From positions 180,538 to 244,537 of the forward strand of contig NZ_QGTQ01000004.1 in assembly GCF_003182255.1 (NCBI RefSeq): a stretch of DNA of 64,000 nt, written 5' to 3'. The notes under the pieces were generated by a model. The model saw only the letters and a list, made by a program, of their open reading frames with translations. It did no database searches and had not been told where the DNA came from. Positions 17,131-26,095 of this stretch are shown one piece after another. A program made the translations under genes and the position numbers. The stretch comes from Paenibacillus cellulosilyticus (GTDB lineage: Bacteria > Bacillota > Bacilli > Paenibacillales > Paenibacillaceae). Numbering within the stretch: position 1 is the first letter of the stretch; the number at the start of each line of letters is the position of its first letter.

Positions 17131-17153
17131 TTCATCTCAATTAAAATATGGAT

Positions 17154-18581
17154 TTAGAACGCTGTCGATAAGCCATCCAGCGCCAGCATGGCTTCGCCAA
17201 GCGCCTCCGACAGCGTCGGATGCGGATGAATCGATTGGCCGATTTCCCATGGCGTAGCGTCCAGCAGCTGGGCAAGCGTTGCTTCTGCAATAAGATCTGT
17301 TGCATGAAGACCAATAATATGGACGCCTACGATATCGTTCGTATCAGCATCTGCGATCACTTTCACGAAGCCTTCCGTCTCGCCTGCGACAATCGCTTTG
17401 CCAATGGCTCCGAACGGCAGCTTTGCCGTCTTCGTTTGAATGCCTTTCTCCTTCGCTTGACGCTCCGTATAGCCAACAGAAGCAATTTCTGGCCGAGAAT
17501 AAACACAGCGAGGAATGCGATGAGCTGCGACCGTTTCCGGCTTGCCGCCATTCAGATGGTCAACCGCGGCAAGACCTTCATGGGCAGCCGCATGCGCGAG
17601 CTGAACGCCGCCGATAACGTCACCAATCGCATAAATATGGCGTTCGTTCGTCTGGTAGCTCGCATTCGTCGAGATAAAGCCGTTTTCTGTGCGGATATCC
17701 GTGTTTTCCAAACCAAGGCCTTCCGTATTCGGAACACGTCCAACACTAACGAGCATGCAAGCCGCAGTAAGCTGAATATCACCCTCAGCGCTGCCTGCTG
17801 TGATGCTGACGCCTTCGCTGCTTCCTGTATATGTATCGGGACGTACGGAAGCGCCTGTCACAATTTGCACGCCGCGCTTGCGGAACAAACGCGTCATCTC
17901 ACGCGAAATGTCTTCATCTTCCGTTGGCAGAATCCGATCCGCTGCTTCTACGATCGTCACTTCAACGCCGAAGTCATTGAGCAATGATGCCCATTCTACG
18001 CCAATTACGCCGCCGCCTACGATTAGAATCGAGGCTGGGAGCTTCTCCATCACAAGCGCATCATCGCTCGTAAGGATGAGCTTGCCATCTGCTTCAAGAC
18101 CTGAAATTTGACGAGGACGCGAGCCTGTTGCAATGATCAGATGCTTCGAAACAACCGATTCCATCTCACCATCTGCAAGCTCGACAGCAACCGTACCCGC
18201 ACGCGGCGAGAAGATGGAAGGCCCGATGATACGTCCTTTTCCCTTCACAATCGTAATGCCATGCTTAGCCATCAGCGACTGTAACCCGCCGTGCAGCTGC
18301 TCGACAGTCTGTTCTTTTCGATTTTGAACACGATCGAAGTTAACGGTGACTGCATTCTCTTCTACGTCAATGCCATATGTACTTGCTTTCAGCAGCGTCG
18401 CATAAACCTCTGCGCTGCGAAGCAGTGATTTGCTAGGTATGCAGCCCTTATGGAGACATGTGCCCCCGAGCTTGTCCATTTCGATAATGGCCGTCCGCTT
18501 GCCAAGCTGAGCAGCACGAATCGCTGCTGTATATCCGCCTGGTCCGCCACCGAGTACGGCTACATCTACTTCAATTGCCAT
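17154..18581 (-). CDS. lpdV: Dihydrolipoyl dehydrogenase (E3)
   Basis: 475 aa FAD-disulfide oxidoreductase. FAD motif VAVLGGGPGGYTAAIRAAQLG, redox pair GGTCLHKGCIPSK (about 39-51), NAD motif LIVGGGVIGVEWASLLNDFG (about 180), YAIGDVIGGVQLAHAAAHEG, and dimer-interface His/Glu in HPHPTLSEALGE. Reoxidises dihydrolipoyl groups of E2 with NAD+. Next to the E1/E2 genes, so probably the E3 of the branched-chain complex, as in the bfmB/bkd operon. Its own terminator separates it from bfmBAA. Confidence 0.93.
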   Translation of the reverse strand: MAIEVDVAVLGGGPGGYTAAIRAAQLGKRTAIIEMDKLGGTCLHKGCIPSKSLLRSAEVYATLLKASTYGIDVEENAVTVNFDRVQNRKEQTVEQLHGGLQSLMAKHGITIVKGKGRIIGPSIFSPRAGTVAVELADGEMESVVSKHLIIATGSRPRQISGLEADGKLILTSDDALVMEKLPASILIVGGGVIGVEWASLLNDFGVEVTIVEAADRILPTEDEDISREMTRLFRKRGVQIVTGASVRPDTYTGSSEGVSITAGSAEGDIQLTAACMLVSVGRVPNTEGLGLENTDIRTENGFISTNASYQTNERHIYAIGDVIGGVQLAHAAAHEGLAAVDHLNGGKPETVAAHRIPRCVYSRPEIASVGYTERQAKEKGIQTKTAKLPFGAIGKAIVAGETEGFVKVIADADTNDIVGVHIIGLHATDLIAEATLAQLLDATPWEIGQSIHPHPTLSEALGEAMLALDGLSTAF

Positions 18582-18753
18582 CTACCCAAACACCCTCTCC
18601 TGATCTGCCGACCTGCTTGGTCTATGCATTCTATTGTACAATTTTTCTGCAAAGATTACATGCCTCAATCCCAAAATAGACAGTAGAAACATGTTCATGT
18701 ATGATTAATAGTGATCATGGCATTATCTTCATAATGAGAGGAAAAATAACGAC

Positions 18754-19071
18754 ATGAAAGCACAACCCAGTGTTATCGCAGCCCGCTTCATCGCGATTTT
18801 GCTGCTTGTCATCCCCGGCCTATTGGCAACCTACGGCTTCCTGCGTATGAAGGATGCCTTGTACGACTATTTCGTATCTTATGGTGATGAAGTAAACGCG
18901 CCGTCCTTTGCATGGCTTACGTTCATTATTGGCTTCATACTCTTTGCGATCGGGGTCGGCTTTATCGGCGGCTGGATCTTCTTCCGAGACCGCAAACATA
19001 ACTATGTTGCACCTCGATTCCGTCAAAAACGCTCACGCCCGCCAAAACCAACGACGCGTCCGGGCTCCTAA
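18754..19071 (+). CDS. DUF2627 (YqzF-like) membrane protein
   Basis: 105 aa with two membrane helices (about 11-30, VIPGLLATYGFL and 51-76, LTFIIGFILFAIGVGFIGGWIFF), the second followed by a basic, proline-rich tail. Matches the small DUF2627 family found next to bkd/bfm genes in Bacilli (B. subtilis yqzF). GAGAGG lies upstream of the ATG. Divergent from lpd. Function unknown. Confidence 0.8.
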   Translation: MKAQPSVIAARFIAILLLVIPGLLATYGFLRMKDALYDYFVSYGDEVNAPSFAWLTFIIGFILFAIGVGFIGGWIFFRDRKHNYVAPRFRQKRSRPPKPTTRPGS

Positions 19072-19090
19072 GTGAATAGCATGAAGAGAC

Positions 19091-19126
19091 AAGCCCAACC
19101 CGTTAATGCTGGTTGGGCTTATTTTA
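19091..19126 (+). terminator. Terminator of the DUF2627 gene
   Basis: AAGCCCAACC (19091-19100) / GGTTGGGCTT (19111-19120), a 10-bp perfect stem followed by ATTTTAATT. Confidence 0.85.
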
Positions 19127-19143
19127 ATTATACGATCGGTGAA

Positions 19144-19536
19144 CTAGCACTCATCTGCAACTACCGGAATGATCGGAGACAGGAATGGATCGTCTCGTTC
19201 CTTCACACATCCTCGGGCAAGAACAAACACTCGAAATACATTAGAGAGCTGCTCGTTCACATCATTATAAACATAGAGCAAACCGTATGAACCAGGTGCC
19301 ATTACGCCAATGGTCTGCATAATTTCGACCGGATCATACTTGGATGTTGGTTCATGATTGTTCAGCCCCGACAGCCACAGATGATATTGCCTATTTATAG
19401 CTTTCAATTCAAGTACATCAGTATTTGGTTTTAAAAGCTCAACATACTGGGTCACGCGATCATAAATCGAAGATGCGCCGCTTCCTTCTTCACCCGGACT
19501 ATCTAAGATGACTGCCCAGCCGTGAAATTCGAACAT
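19144..19536 (-). CDS. Imm7-family immunity protein (orphan)
   Basis: 130 aa from MFEFHGWAVILDS, with AAGGTGGG upstream of the ATG at 19536; the frame extends to 19653 but the extra part looks non-coding and overlaps the spo0A terminator. The start MFEFHGWA and the end (LYVYNDVNEQLSNVFRVFVLARGCVKERDDPFLSP) resemble Imm7 proteins, which neutralise toxins of polymorphic or contact-dependent systems. No toxin, secretion or WXG gene is nearby, so it may be a stand-alone protection gene. It is an insertion between the bfm/lpd region and spo0A. Family call from memory of motif only. Confidence 0.65.
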   Translation of the reverse strand: MFEFHGWAVILDSPGEEGSGASSIYDRVTQYVELLKPNTDVLELKAINRQYHLWLSGLNNHEPTSKYDPVEIMQTIGVMAPGSYGLLYVYNDVNEQLSNVFRVFVLARGCVKERDDPFLSPIIPVVADEC

Positions 19537-19614
19537 CAATATTCCCACCTTCCACCCTTCCATGATAGGCAAATCAAAAAGACTATATTCCATCATAAAG
19601 TGAAGATGAAATAC

Positions 19615-19644
19615 AAAAACCACTTGAGTCATGAACTCAAGTGG
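19615..19644 (-). terminator. Terminator of spo0A
   Basis: CCACTTGAGT (19620-19629) / ACTCAAGTGG (19635-19644), 10-bp perfect stem; the minus strand continues into TTTTT. Confidence 0.85.
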
Positions 19645-19675
19645 TCTGTTCAATTGTGATTCCTTGATAAAAAAA

Positions 19676-20491
19676 TTAGCTCACTTTATGCTCAATGCGC
19701 AGCTTGTCAGCAACCATCGCAATGAATTCGGAGTTCGTTGGTTTCGATTTACTGATGTTGATTGTGTATCCAAACAAATGGCTGATGCTATCGATATTGC
19801 CGCGCGTCCAAGCAACTTCGATCGCATGGCGAATGGCGCGTTCTACACGGGAAGGCGTCGTTTTGAATTTCTCGGCAATTGCAGGATAGAGCGTTTTCGT
19901 AATTGCACCCAAAATTTCAATATTGTTATAAACCATTGTAATCGCTTCACGCAAATATTGATAACCTTTAATATGTGCTGGAACGCCGATTTCGTGAATA
20001 ATGCTCGTAATGTTTGCATCCAGGTTTTTGCCTTTGGCAATTGGAACAACATTCGATTTCGTCGAAATGGAAGAGGAACTTGTATAAGATGTCGGTGTAA
20101 CGACGTTACTATTAACAACAAGCTGACGAATACGATTCGCAAGGATCTCCATATCGAATGGTTTGAGAATATAATAAGAAGCGCCTAATTGTACGGCTTT
20201 TTGTGTAATGTTTTCTTGACCAAATGCAGTTAACATAATGATTTTTGGCATTGGCGTAGGATTGATTTCTCTTAAACGTTCTAATACACCCAAACCATCA
20301 AGATGTGGCATAATAATATCAAGGATGAGTACATCAGGCATTCTTCTTGTATCTTCAAGTAATTGAATAACTTCTTCTCCGTTATAAGCGATACCTGTTA
20401 CAACCATATCATTTTGTTCAGCAATGTATTCAGACAATAAATTAGTAAATTCCCGATTGTCATCGGCTAACAATACTTCAATCTTACTCAC
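19676..20491 (-). CDS. spo0A: Master sporulation response regulator Spo0A
   Basis: 271 aa from a GTG at 20491 with AGGGAGG 7 nt upstream; the ATG-frame extension to 20587 would overlap the promoter region. Receiver domain: acidic pocket LLADDNREF (about residue 10), phosphorylation Asp in [13 protein letters not shown], Thr in MLTAFG, Lys in YILKPFD. Linker, then the Spo0A C-terminal DNA-binding domain with [17 protein letters not shown] and the recognition helix [17 protein letters not shown]. Phosphorelay output: Spo0A~P activates early sporulation genes and represses abrB. Upstream of this gene lie three 0A boxes and a sigma-H-type promoter; downstream of spoIVB as in all Bacilli. Confidence 0.98.
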   Translation of the reverse strand: MSKIEVLLADDNREFTNLLSEYIAEQNDMVVTGIAYNGEEVIQLLEDTRRMPDVLILDIIMPHLDGLGVLERLREINPTPMPKIIMLTAFGQENITQKAVQLGASYYILKPFDMEILANRIRQLVVNSNVVTPTSYTSSSSISTKSNVVPIAKGKNLDANITSIIHEIGVPAHIKGYQYLREAITMVYNNIEILGAITKTLYPAIAEKFKTTPSRVERAIRHAIEVAWTRGNIDSISHLFGYTINISKSKPTNSEFIAMVADKLRIEHKVS

Positions 20492-20578
20492 AATATAGCC
20501 TCCCTTGATATTAAATCCATTTTTTCGATATTGGTTTCTGTATGATAGGTTCGGCTGTCCTTTTGGTGTAACTATAGT

Positions 20579-20605
20579 TTTCGACAAAGCCGTTTGAATT
20601 CCTTC
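20579..20605 (-). promoter_or_regulatory. Sigma-H-type (Ps-like) promoter of spo0A
   Basis: Minus strand GAAGGAATT (20597-20605) fits RnAGGAWWT exactly; after a 13-bp spacer CGAAA (20579-20583) is close to HGAAT. The 0A box at 20580-20588 overlaps the -10 element. Confidence 0.65.
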
Positions 20606-20699
20606 TGTCGAAAATTATTTTTCTTTATTTTTTGATTGAGTTCATTTATAATGAATAATTTAATACAAAAAGATCAATGATTCGTTTTCTTTCGACAAA
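20580..20699 (-). promoter_or_regulatory. Three 0A boxes upstream of spo0A
   Basis: TTTGTCGAA on the minus strand at 20580-20588 and 20691-20699, and TGTCGAA on the plus strand at 20606-20612. All contain the TGTCGAA core bound by Spo0A~P, implying autoregulation. The 20612-20690 interval is very AT-rich and contains a possible TATAAAT -10 element. Confidence 0.75.
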
Positions 20700-20750
20700 A
20701 GTTAGCACCATTCCATTGCGGAAATATTAACAAACTACATCTAAACGACA

Positions 20751-20787
20751 AAAAAATCTCGAGGCCATTAAACGGCTTCGAGATTTT
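20751..20787 (-). terminator. Terminator overlapping the end of spoIVB
   Basis: AAAATCTCGA-GGCC / GGCT-TCGAGATTTT hairpin spans the spoIVB stop codon (20768-20770); six T follow on the minus strand. Confidence 0.8.
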
Positions 20788-22102
20788 GTTTTGCTGATTT
20801 GAGCAATACACCTGCATCTTGCAGCATCCATTCAATAAAACAGCCATAGCCACTCGTTGGATCGTTTACGAAAACGTGAGTCACAGCGCCAACAAGCTTA
20901 CCATTTTGCAAAATCGGACTACCAGACATCCCTTGAACAATACCGCCGGTGCGCTCCAACAATCGTTTATCCGTAATTCGAATGACCATTCCTTTTGTAG
21001 CAGGAACCGATTGTTTCGTTACATGGACGATTTCGATATGGAAACGCTCCACCTTTTGCCCGTCGATGACAGTCCAAATCTCTGCTGGCCCTTCCTTTAC
21101 TTCCTCTGCAAAAGCAACCGGAACGCGACGATTATCATAACCATGATCAGGTTGGTCCGTCATGCCGCCGAAAATCCCGAAAGGTGTGTTTCGCTTGATA
21201 TTCCCTAATATTTTGCTCTGCTTCACAAACTCCGCACGTTTCTCACCAGGCTCACCATTCTGACTCTTATTAATGGAACGTACGTTGGACTGCAAAATCT
21301 GTCCTTCACCGACTTCAATAGGCTGTTGCGTATCCATATCCGTAATGACATGTCCTAAAGCACCGTATACGCCTTGATCAGGTGCATAGAACGTCAACGT
21401 ACCAACACCAGCCGCGGAGTCTCGAATATAAAGACCCAAACGCCAGGACTTATCCTCTGCATCAAAGGCGGGCATGAGCTGCCGCCCAATCATTTTACCT
21501 GAACGCTTAATGCTTAATTGAAGGGGGCGTTTCGACTCACCAGACTGCTCAATTACAGAAGCCAGCTTATGAACATCATTCATTGCCACACCATCAACCT
21601 TCGTAATGAGGTCGCCAAGATGGATATCCGCATTCTCACCAGGGGACACCTTCTTGCCATCCTCACCCTTCACGAGATGATGACCGACGACCATAATTCC
21701 TGCAGCTTTCACTTTGACCCCGATTGTCTGTCCACCAGGTATAACGTGCAGATCAGGGACGACGTTCACTTTCACGGTTTTAAACGGAATTTTACCGAAT
21801 AATTTCAGGGACATTTCCGTCATACCGGCTTTACTTGACTGAAGCGACAACGGCTGGTTGAGATTGACGGAGGTGGAACGAGTAGTCGATCCATTCACTT
21901 GCAGCATCGCCGGGTCGACTGTAATCTTTGCATGAACCGGTACACCATAATCCAGACGTTTGGGCTGACCAGAGAATAATCGCAATTCATCAGGGAAAGC
22001 GGCCAAATGCTGAATAGGGGTAGATGTCCCGATTATGCAAACGAAGAAAACGAGGACAAGACCAAACCATCGCTTCCGTTGGATGGAGTTCAATGATTTC
22101 AC
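20768..22102 (-). CDS. spoIVB: SpoIVB serine peptidase
   Basis: 444 aa. Signal anchor (about 10-33, WFGLVLVFFVCIIGTSTP), PDZ domain (about 125-205, IGVKVKAAGIMVVG...LGDLITKVDGVAMNDV) and S55 peptidase domain with the active Ser in GGIVQGMSGSPILQNGKLVGAVTHV (about residue 393). Made in the forespore and exported to the intermembrane space, it cleaves SpoIVFA and so triggers pro-sigma-K processing. No convincing sigma-F/G promoter could be assigned. 115 bp after recN. Confidence 0.96.
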   Translation of the reverse strand: MKSLNSIQRKRWFGLVLVFFVCIIGTSTPIQHLAAFPDELRLFSGQPKRLDYGVPVHAKITVDPAMLQVNGSTTRSTSVNLNQPLSLQSSKAGMTEMSLKLFGKIPFKTVKVNVVPDLHVIPGGQTIGVKVKAAGIMVVGHHLVKGEDGKKVSPGENADIHLGDLITKVDGVAMNDVHKLASVIEQSGESKRPLQLSIKRSGKMIGRQLMPAFDAEDKSWRLGLYIRDSAAGVGTLTFYAPDQGVYGALGHVITDMDTQQPIEVGEGQILQSNVRSINKSQNGEPGEKRAEFVKQSKILGNIKRNTPFGIFGGMTDQPDHGYDNRRVPVAFAEEVKEGPAEIWTVIDGQKVERFHIEIVHVTKQSVPATKGMVIRITDKRLLERTGGIVQGMSGSPILQNGKLVGAVTHVFVNDPTSGYGCFIEWMLQDAGVLLKSAKQNLEAV

Positions 22103-22217
22103 GCTCCCTGTTGTTCCATCGCTTGTCGTGATGAAGGCTTATCGCCAATGGCGTACCTATAAGGTAACCTTGCCCCGTTTCTTTTATGTCCCGCAAATCC
22201 TTCCCTGTCTGGTTTGA

Positions 22218-23936
22218 TTACGCGCCCTTGCGTTGTACCGCCAAGTCAAGCATTTCCTGCGCATGGTGACGTGTTTTCTCGGTTACTTCAACACCGCCAA
22301 GCATCCGAGCAAGCTCTTCGATGCGGCCAGTCAGAGACAACTCCGTAACGGACGTACGCGTACGGCTCTCGATAACGGATTTATGAATTTCGTAATGATG
22401 ATCCGCCATGCAAGCAACCTGCGGCAAGTGAGTAATGGAGAATACCTGACAGCCGTTCGACAGGAGGGACATCTTCTCAGCGATGGACTGAGCTGCACGA
22501 CCGCTTACGCCTGTGTCAACCTCATCGAAGATAAGAACAGGAATTTGATCGATCGCAGCAAAGATGCTCTTCAAGGCAAGCATGATACGCGACATCTCAC
22601 CGCCCGAAGCGATCTTCGCCAGCGGCTTCAATGGCTCGCCCGGGTTCGGTGCAAGCAGGAATACCGCTTCATCCATTCCGTTAATACTGAGCTTCGGCTC
22701 AACATCTTCTTGCTCGAGCTGCTCACCGCCAATAGGGCCAATGACGACACGGAACATCGTCCCACCCATTTGAAGCTGCTGCAATTCGGCCTCAACAGCG
22801 GAAGACAGTCGGCTGGATGCATGTTTGCGTAGAGCCGTTAATTCGTAAGCCAGCACCAACGCTTCCTTATACAGTCGCTGCTCCTCTTCACGAAGCTGTT
22901 GCAGCCGCTCATCGCGATTCTCCAGCCATTCGCATTCGGTCTTAATTTTATTGTAATAAACAAGTATTTCCTCGATGGACTCTCCATATTTGCGCTTCAG
23001 GTGATGGATCGTATTCAAACGATCATCAATCCATGCCAGACGCTCTGGATCAGACTCAATGTTATCGCGATAATCCCGCAGCGAGAACACAGCATCTTCC
23101 GCTTGGTAGAAGGCAGATTGCAGCTGTTCCAGCATCGGAGCAATGGCAGCTTTATCGAAGGAGCAAATGTCCTCCAGCTTCGATACTGCCTTGCCGATTG
23201 CATCAAGCCCCTGTGGTCCATACAGTAATTCATACGCCTCGGCCGCATTACCTCGCAGACGCTCTGCATAGGTTAGCTTTCGTTTCTCTTCTGCTAACGA
23301 TTCATCCTCGCCGCGCTGCAGCTGTGCAGTTGCAATCTCCTCCAACTGAAAGCGATACAGATCCAGCATCTGCAGCTGCCGCTTTGATGTCTCCTCCAGC
23401 TCACGAAGCGCAGACTTAGCTGATTCGTATTGCTTATATAATGAAGCGTAAGCCTTCTTCCGTTCACCTAGCGGCTCTCCTGCATAAGCATCCAACCAAT
23501 CAAGATGCTTGTCCGAACGGAGAAGCGATTGATGTTCATGTTGTCCATGAATGTTAACGAGGCATTCTCCTGCTTCACGGAGCATCGATAAATTAACGGT
23601 CTGACCGTTAATACGGCTCACGCTCTTACCCTGCGCATTCAACTCACGGCGAATAACGAGCAGCTCTTCCGACGAAGCCGTTAAGCCGTTACGAGCGAGC
23701 ACTTCCCATACCGGGTGATTGAATGGCATATCGAATACTGCCTCAATCTCACTTCGATCACAGCCGTGGCGAACGAGCTCTGCTTGACCACGTCCACCAA
23801 CGACGAGGCTGAGCGCATCGATTAGAATCGATTTACCCGCACCTGTCTCACCCGTTAACACATGAAATCCATCATGGAAAGAAACCGTTACGTCTTCAAT
23901 TACCGCCAGATTACGAATTGACAATTCGCGAAGCAC
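22218..23936 (-). CDS. recN: DNA repair protein RecN
   Basis: 572 aa SMC-like ATPase. Walker A GETGAGKSILIDALSLVVGG (about 30-49), long coiled-coil arms in the middle (about 155-360) with many LxxLE repeats, ABC signature KIASGGEMSRIMLALKSIFA, Walker B VLIFDEVDTGVSGRAA, and D-loop/H-loop ITHLPQVA. Gathers DNA ends at double-strand breaks. GTG start with AAGGAGG 7 nt upstream. Between argR and spoIVB as in Bacilli. Confidence 0.97.
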   Translation of the reverse strand: MLRELSIRNLAVIEDVTVSFHDGFHVLTGETGAGKSILIDALSLVVGGRGQAELVRHGCDRSEIEAVFDMPFNHPVWEVLARNGLTASSEELLVIRRELNAQGKSVSRINGQTVNLSMLREAGECLVNIHGQHEHQSLLRSDKHLDWLDAYAGEPLGERKKAYASLYKQYESAKSALRELEETSKRQLQMLDLYRFQLEEIATAQLQRGEDESLAEEKRKLTYAERLRGNAAEAYELLYGPQGLDAIGKAVSKLEDICSFDKAAIAPMLEQLQSAFYQAEDAVFSLRDYRDNIESDPERLAWIDDRLNTIHHLKRKYGESIEEILVYYNKIKTECEWLENRDERLQQLREEEQRLYKEALVLAYELTALRKHASSRLSSAVEAELQQLQMGGTMFRVVIGPIGGEQLEQEDVEPKLSINGMDEAVFLLAPNPGEPLKPLAKIASGGEMSRIMLALKSIFAAIDQIPVLIFDEVDTGVSGRAAQSIAEKMSLLSNGCQVFSITHLPQVACMADHHYEIHKSVIESRTRTSVTELSLTGRIEELARMLGGVEVTEKTRHHAQEMLDLAVQRKGA

Positions 23937-23978
23937 GAGAATTCCTCCTTAGCATTCACTCTAGTTACATCTATATCC

Positions 23979-24443
23979 TCAACTTTGTGTACCTTCTAAC
24001 AAGCTGAGCAGCCGTTCTGTCACTTCACCGCTCTGCTCCTTCGTGCGACAGATGATTAGAATCGTATCATCACCGCAGATCGTTCCCATAACTTCTGTCC
24101 ACTCCATATTATCGATAAGCGCACCAAGTGTATTGGCTGTACCAGGTGAACATTTCATTACGACAAGGTTGTCGGTGTAATCGATATGAGTGAAGTGATC
24201 AATGAGCGATCGCTTCAGCTTATGGATCGGGTTACTTAGACGATTGTCCCCTGGCAGTGAGTATTGATATCGCCCATCACCAGTTGGCACCTTGATCAAT
24301 TGCAATTCCTTCATATCTCTGGACACCGTTGCCTGTGTCACCTGCAGTCCTGCGGCTCGCAACGCCTCAACCAGCTCGTCCTGCGTCTCAATCACTTGCT
24401 TCCCAATAATATCTCTAATTCTGAAATGTCGAAGTCCCTTCAT
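23979..24443 (-). CDS. argR: Arginine repressor ArgR/AhrC
   Basis: 154 aa from MKGLRHFRIRDIIG. N-terminal winged helix (DELVEALRAAGLQVTQATVSRDMKELQLIKV, about 20-50) and C-terminal oligomerisation/arginine-binding domain with TANTLGALIDNMEW and GTICGDDTILIICR. A hexameric repressor of arginine synthesis and activator of catabolism. AGGAGG lies 10 nt before the ATG. Overlaps the frame upstream region of the next gene; in line with recN for co-transcription. Confidence 0.95.
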   Translation of the reverse strand: MKGLRHFRIRDIIGKQVIETQDELVEALRAAGLQVTQATVSRDMKELQLIKVPTGDGRYQYSLPGDNRLSNPIHKLKRSLIDHFTHIDYTDNLVVMKCSPGTANTLGALIDNMEWTEVMGTICGDDTILIICRTKEQSGEVTERLLSLLEGTQS

Positions 24444-24463
24444 TATCCCTGTTCCTCCTGCTA

Positions 24464-25030
24464 TCACTCTCTGTCGTATACGCCGATATTGAACGTAATC
24501 TGATGAACCGTTCCATCGGTCGTATCTACATACAATACGCCACTGCTCTCAGGCAGTAATAAAGCATAAACCATTAGCCGATCCCGTATGCCGCTGCCCG
24601 TCCATTCCATCGGTTGACGTTCTCGGGAGCACTTCACTACATACATCTTTCCATCCCGTTCTGCGATGTAGTCAATGTACAGCCGAGAATGAAGCTTGTT
24701 CCCATTCCAGCCTATCTGAATTGGAACGCGATGCTTCCCAGAGGAGACGATATAGCCATTCGCTTCAAGAACCTGCACACCAGATTCATCCGCCGACCAT
24801 TCGCCGCCTTTGCCTAGTCTCAACCGCTTCATGCCTGGAGGCGCATGCAGCCAATTGTATAAAGCGCGATATATCCATAAGAGCAACAACGACCCTGTCA
24901 GCAGCATTACAAACCAGTCGATAAATTGTTCCAATGGCGATTCCCCGCTTTCGTCTCGGTTCAAAGCCTCAGATAGGATTGTATCCAACAATCTCCATAC
25001 CTGCTCGACTAACACATTCGAGGCGAACAA
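24464..25030 (-). CDS. Conserved hypothetical membrane-anchored protein
   Basis: 188 aa, not recognised by name. TTG start with AGGA 7 nt upstream. One membrane helix (about 41-61, FVMLLTGSLLLLWIYRALYNWL), then a soluble domain. The segment SRLYIDYIAERDGKMYVVKCSRERQ...GSGIRDRLMVYALLL recalls the D-(x)n-ExK plus Arg-helix layout of PD-(D/E)xK nuclease folds, but the usual E-x-K is V-V-K-C, so a catalytically dead or different fold is possible. The stop is 20 bp from the argR start, suggesting co-transcription with argR-recN. Confidence 0.6.
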   Translation of the reverse strand: MFASNVLVEQVWRLLDTILSEALNRDESGESPLEQFIDWFVMLLTGSLLLLWIYRALYNWLHAPPGMKRLRLGKGGEWSADESGVQVLEANGYIVSSGKHRVPIQIGWNGNKLHSRLYIDYIAERDGKMYVVKCSRERQPMEWTGSGIRDRLMVYALLLPESSGVLYVDTTDGTVHQITFNIGVYDRE

Positions 25031-25157
25031 CGTTGAATCCTGCTCTCAAAAACACGAACGCTTGTTTGGTAAACCTAGTGTATCAAATGAAGTATGCCCT
25101 GTAAAGCGAACAGTGTGAAATTTTTCTATCGCGGTCTACACTTCTTATGTGATCACA

Positions 25158-25212
25158 GAAAAAGGCATTTTTCGTAAAAGGCCCCCCGGCCGTTTCGAAA
25201 AATGCCTTTTTC
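25158..25212 (-). terminator. Terminator downstream of tlyA
   Basis: GAAAAAGGCATTTTTCG (25158-25174) and CGAAAAATGCCTTTTTC (25196-25212) form a 17-bp perfect stem; the loop holds a second GC-rich GGCC...GGCC element. Confidence 0.85.
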
Positions 25213-25218
25213 TCCTGT

Positions 25219-26064
25219 CTACGCTTTACCAGCACGGAATGTCTGGCTTGCTTCCGCAACAAGCGCAGCTATACGGCTTTCGTCCGGCAATGCAGCCGCA
25301 GCAGCGGCTGATCCCTGCTCCCCGGTCCACAGCCAGTGAACGAGAAATTCAATATTGCCTTCTCCGCCTGTAATCGGCGAGAACGTAATGTCTTTGGCTT
25401 CAAATCCGAGATCCGCCGCAAATCCGAGTACCATGCGCAGCACTTCCTCATGAACGCTTGAGTCACGGACGACACCAGATTTGCCAACCTTCTCACGGCC
25501 CGCTTCGAACTGCGGCTTGATGAGTGCAGCTACTTCGCCGCCCTTCGCCAGCAAACCAGTGAGGGCAGGCAGGATCAGCTTCAATGAAATAAATGAAACG
25601 TCGATGGACGCAAACGTCGGCACCGGACCATCCAGATCACCTGGCTGCATATGCCTAAAATTCGTACGTTCCATAACGCGTACACGTTCATCGGATCGGA
25701 GCGAATAATCAAGCTGATTATAGCCCACATCAACCGCGTAAACGAGTGACGCACCATTCTGCAAAGCACAGTCCGTGAAACCACCTGTGGAAGCGCCAAT
25801 GTCAAGCATGACACGACCTTCCATCTGGATGCCGAACTGACGCAGTGCTTTCTCCAGCTTCAAGCCACCGCGGCTGACATAAGGATGCGGCGCGCCCTTC
25901 ACAGTGATCGTTACCGTTCGCGGTACTTTCATACCGCTCTTCTCCATCCGATCACCATCGACAAGGACGAGGCCAGCCATTACAGCGGCCTTCGCCTTCT
26001 CCCGGCTTTCATAAAATCCCTGCTCTACGAGCAGAACATCGATTCGTTCCTTCGTATTCGTCAT
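25219..26064 (-). CDS. tlyA: TlyA-family rRNA 2'-O-methyltransferase
   Basis: 281 aa. S4 RNA-binding domain (about 1-65, RIDVLLVEQGFYESREKAKAAVMAGLVLVDG) and FtsJ-like Rossmann methyltransferase with SAM motif MLDIGASTGGFTDCALQNGASLVYAVDVGYNQL (about 87-120) and IDVSFISL. The mycobacterial homologue methylates 16S and 23S rRNA; B. subtilis YqxC is the positional equivalent. AAGGAG lies 4 nt before the ATG. Follows dxs by 31 bp. Confidence 0.93.
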   Translation of the reverse strand: MTNTKERIDVLLVEQGFYESREKAKAAVMAGLVLVDGDRMEKSGMKVPRTVTITVKGAPHPYVSRGGLKLEKALRQFGIQMEGRVMLDIGASTGGFTDCALQNGASLVYAVDVGYNQLDYSLRSDERVRVMERTNFRHMQPGDLDGPVPTFASIDVSFISLKLILPALTGLLAKGGEVAALIKPQFEAGREKVGKSGVVRDSSVHEEVLRMVLGFAADLGFEAKDITFSPITGGEGNIEFLVHWLWTGEQGSAAAAAALPDESRIAALVAEASQTFRAGKA

Positions 26065-26095
26065 GATTCTCCTTCGAATCCCATCCTACCGTTCA

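Noticed and set aside
19537-19653. Longer start for the Imm7-type protein
   Set aside because: The extra codons cover the spo0A terminator hairpin and have no Shine-Dalgarno.
24464-25030. Confident call as a PD-(D/E)xK nuclease
   Set aside because: The key Glu of E-x-K is absent and the resemblance is from inspection only; kept as hypothetical.
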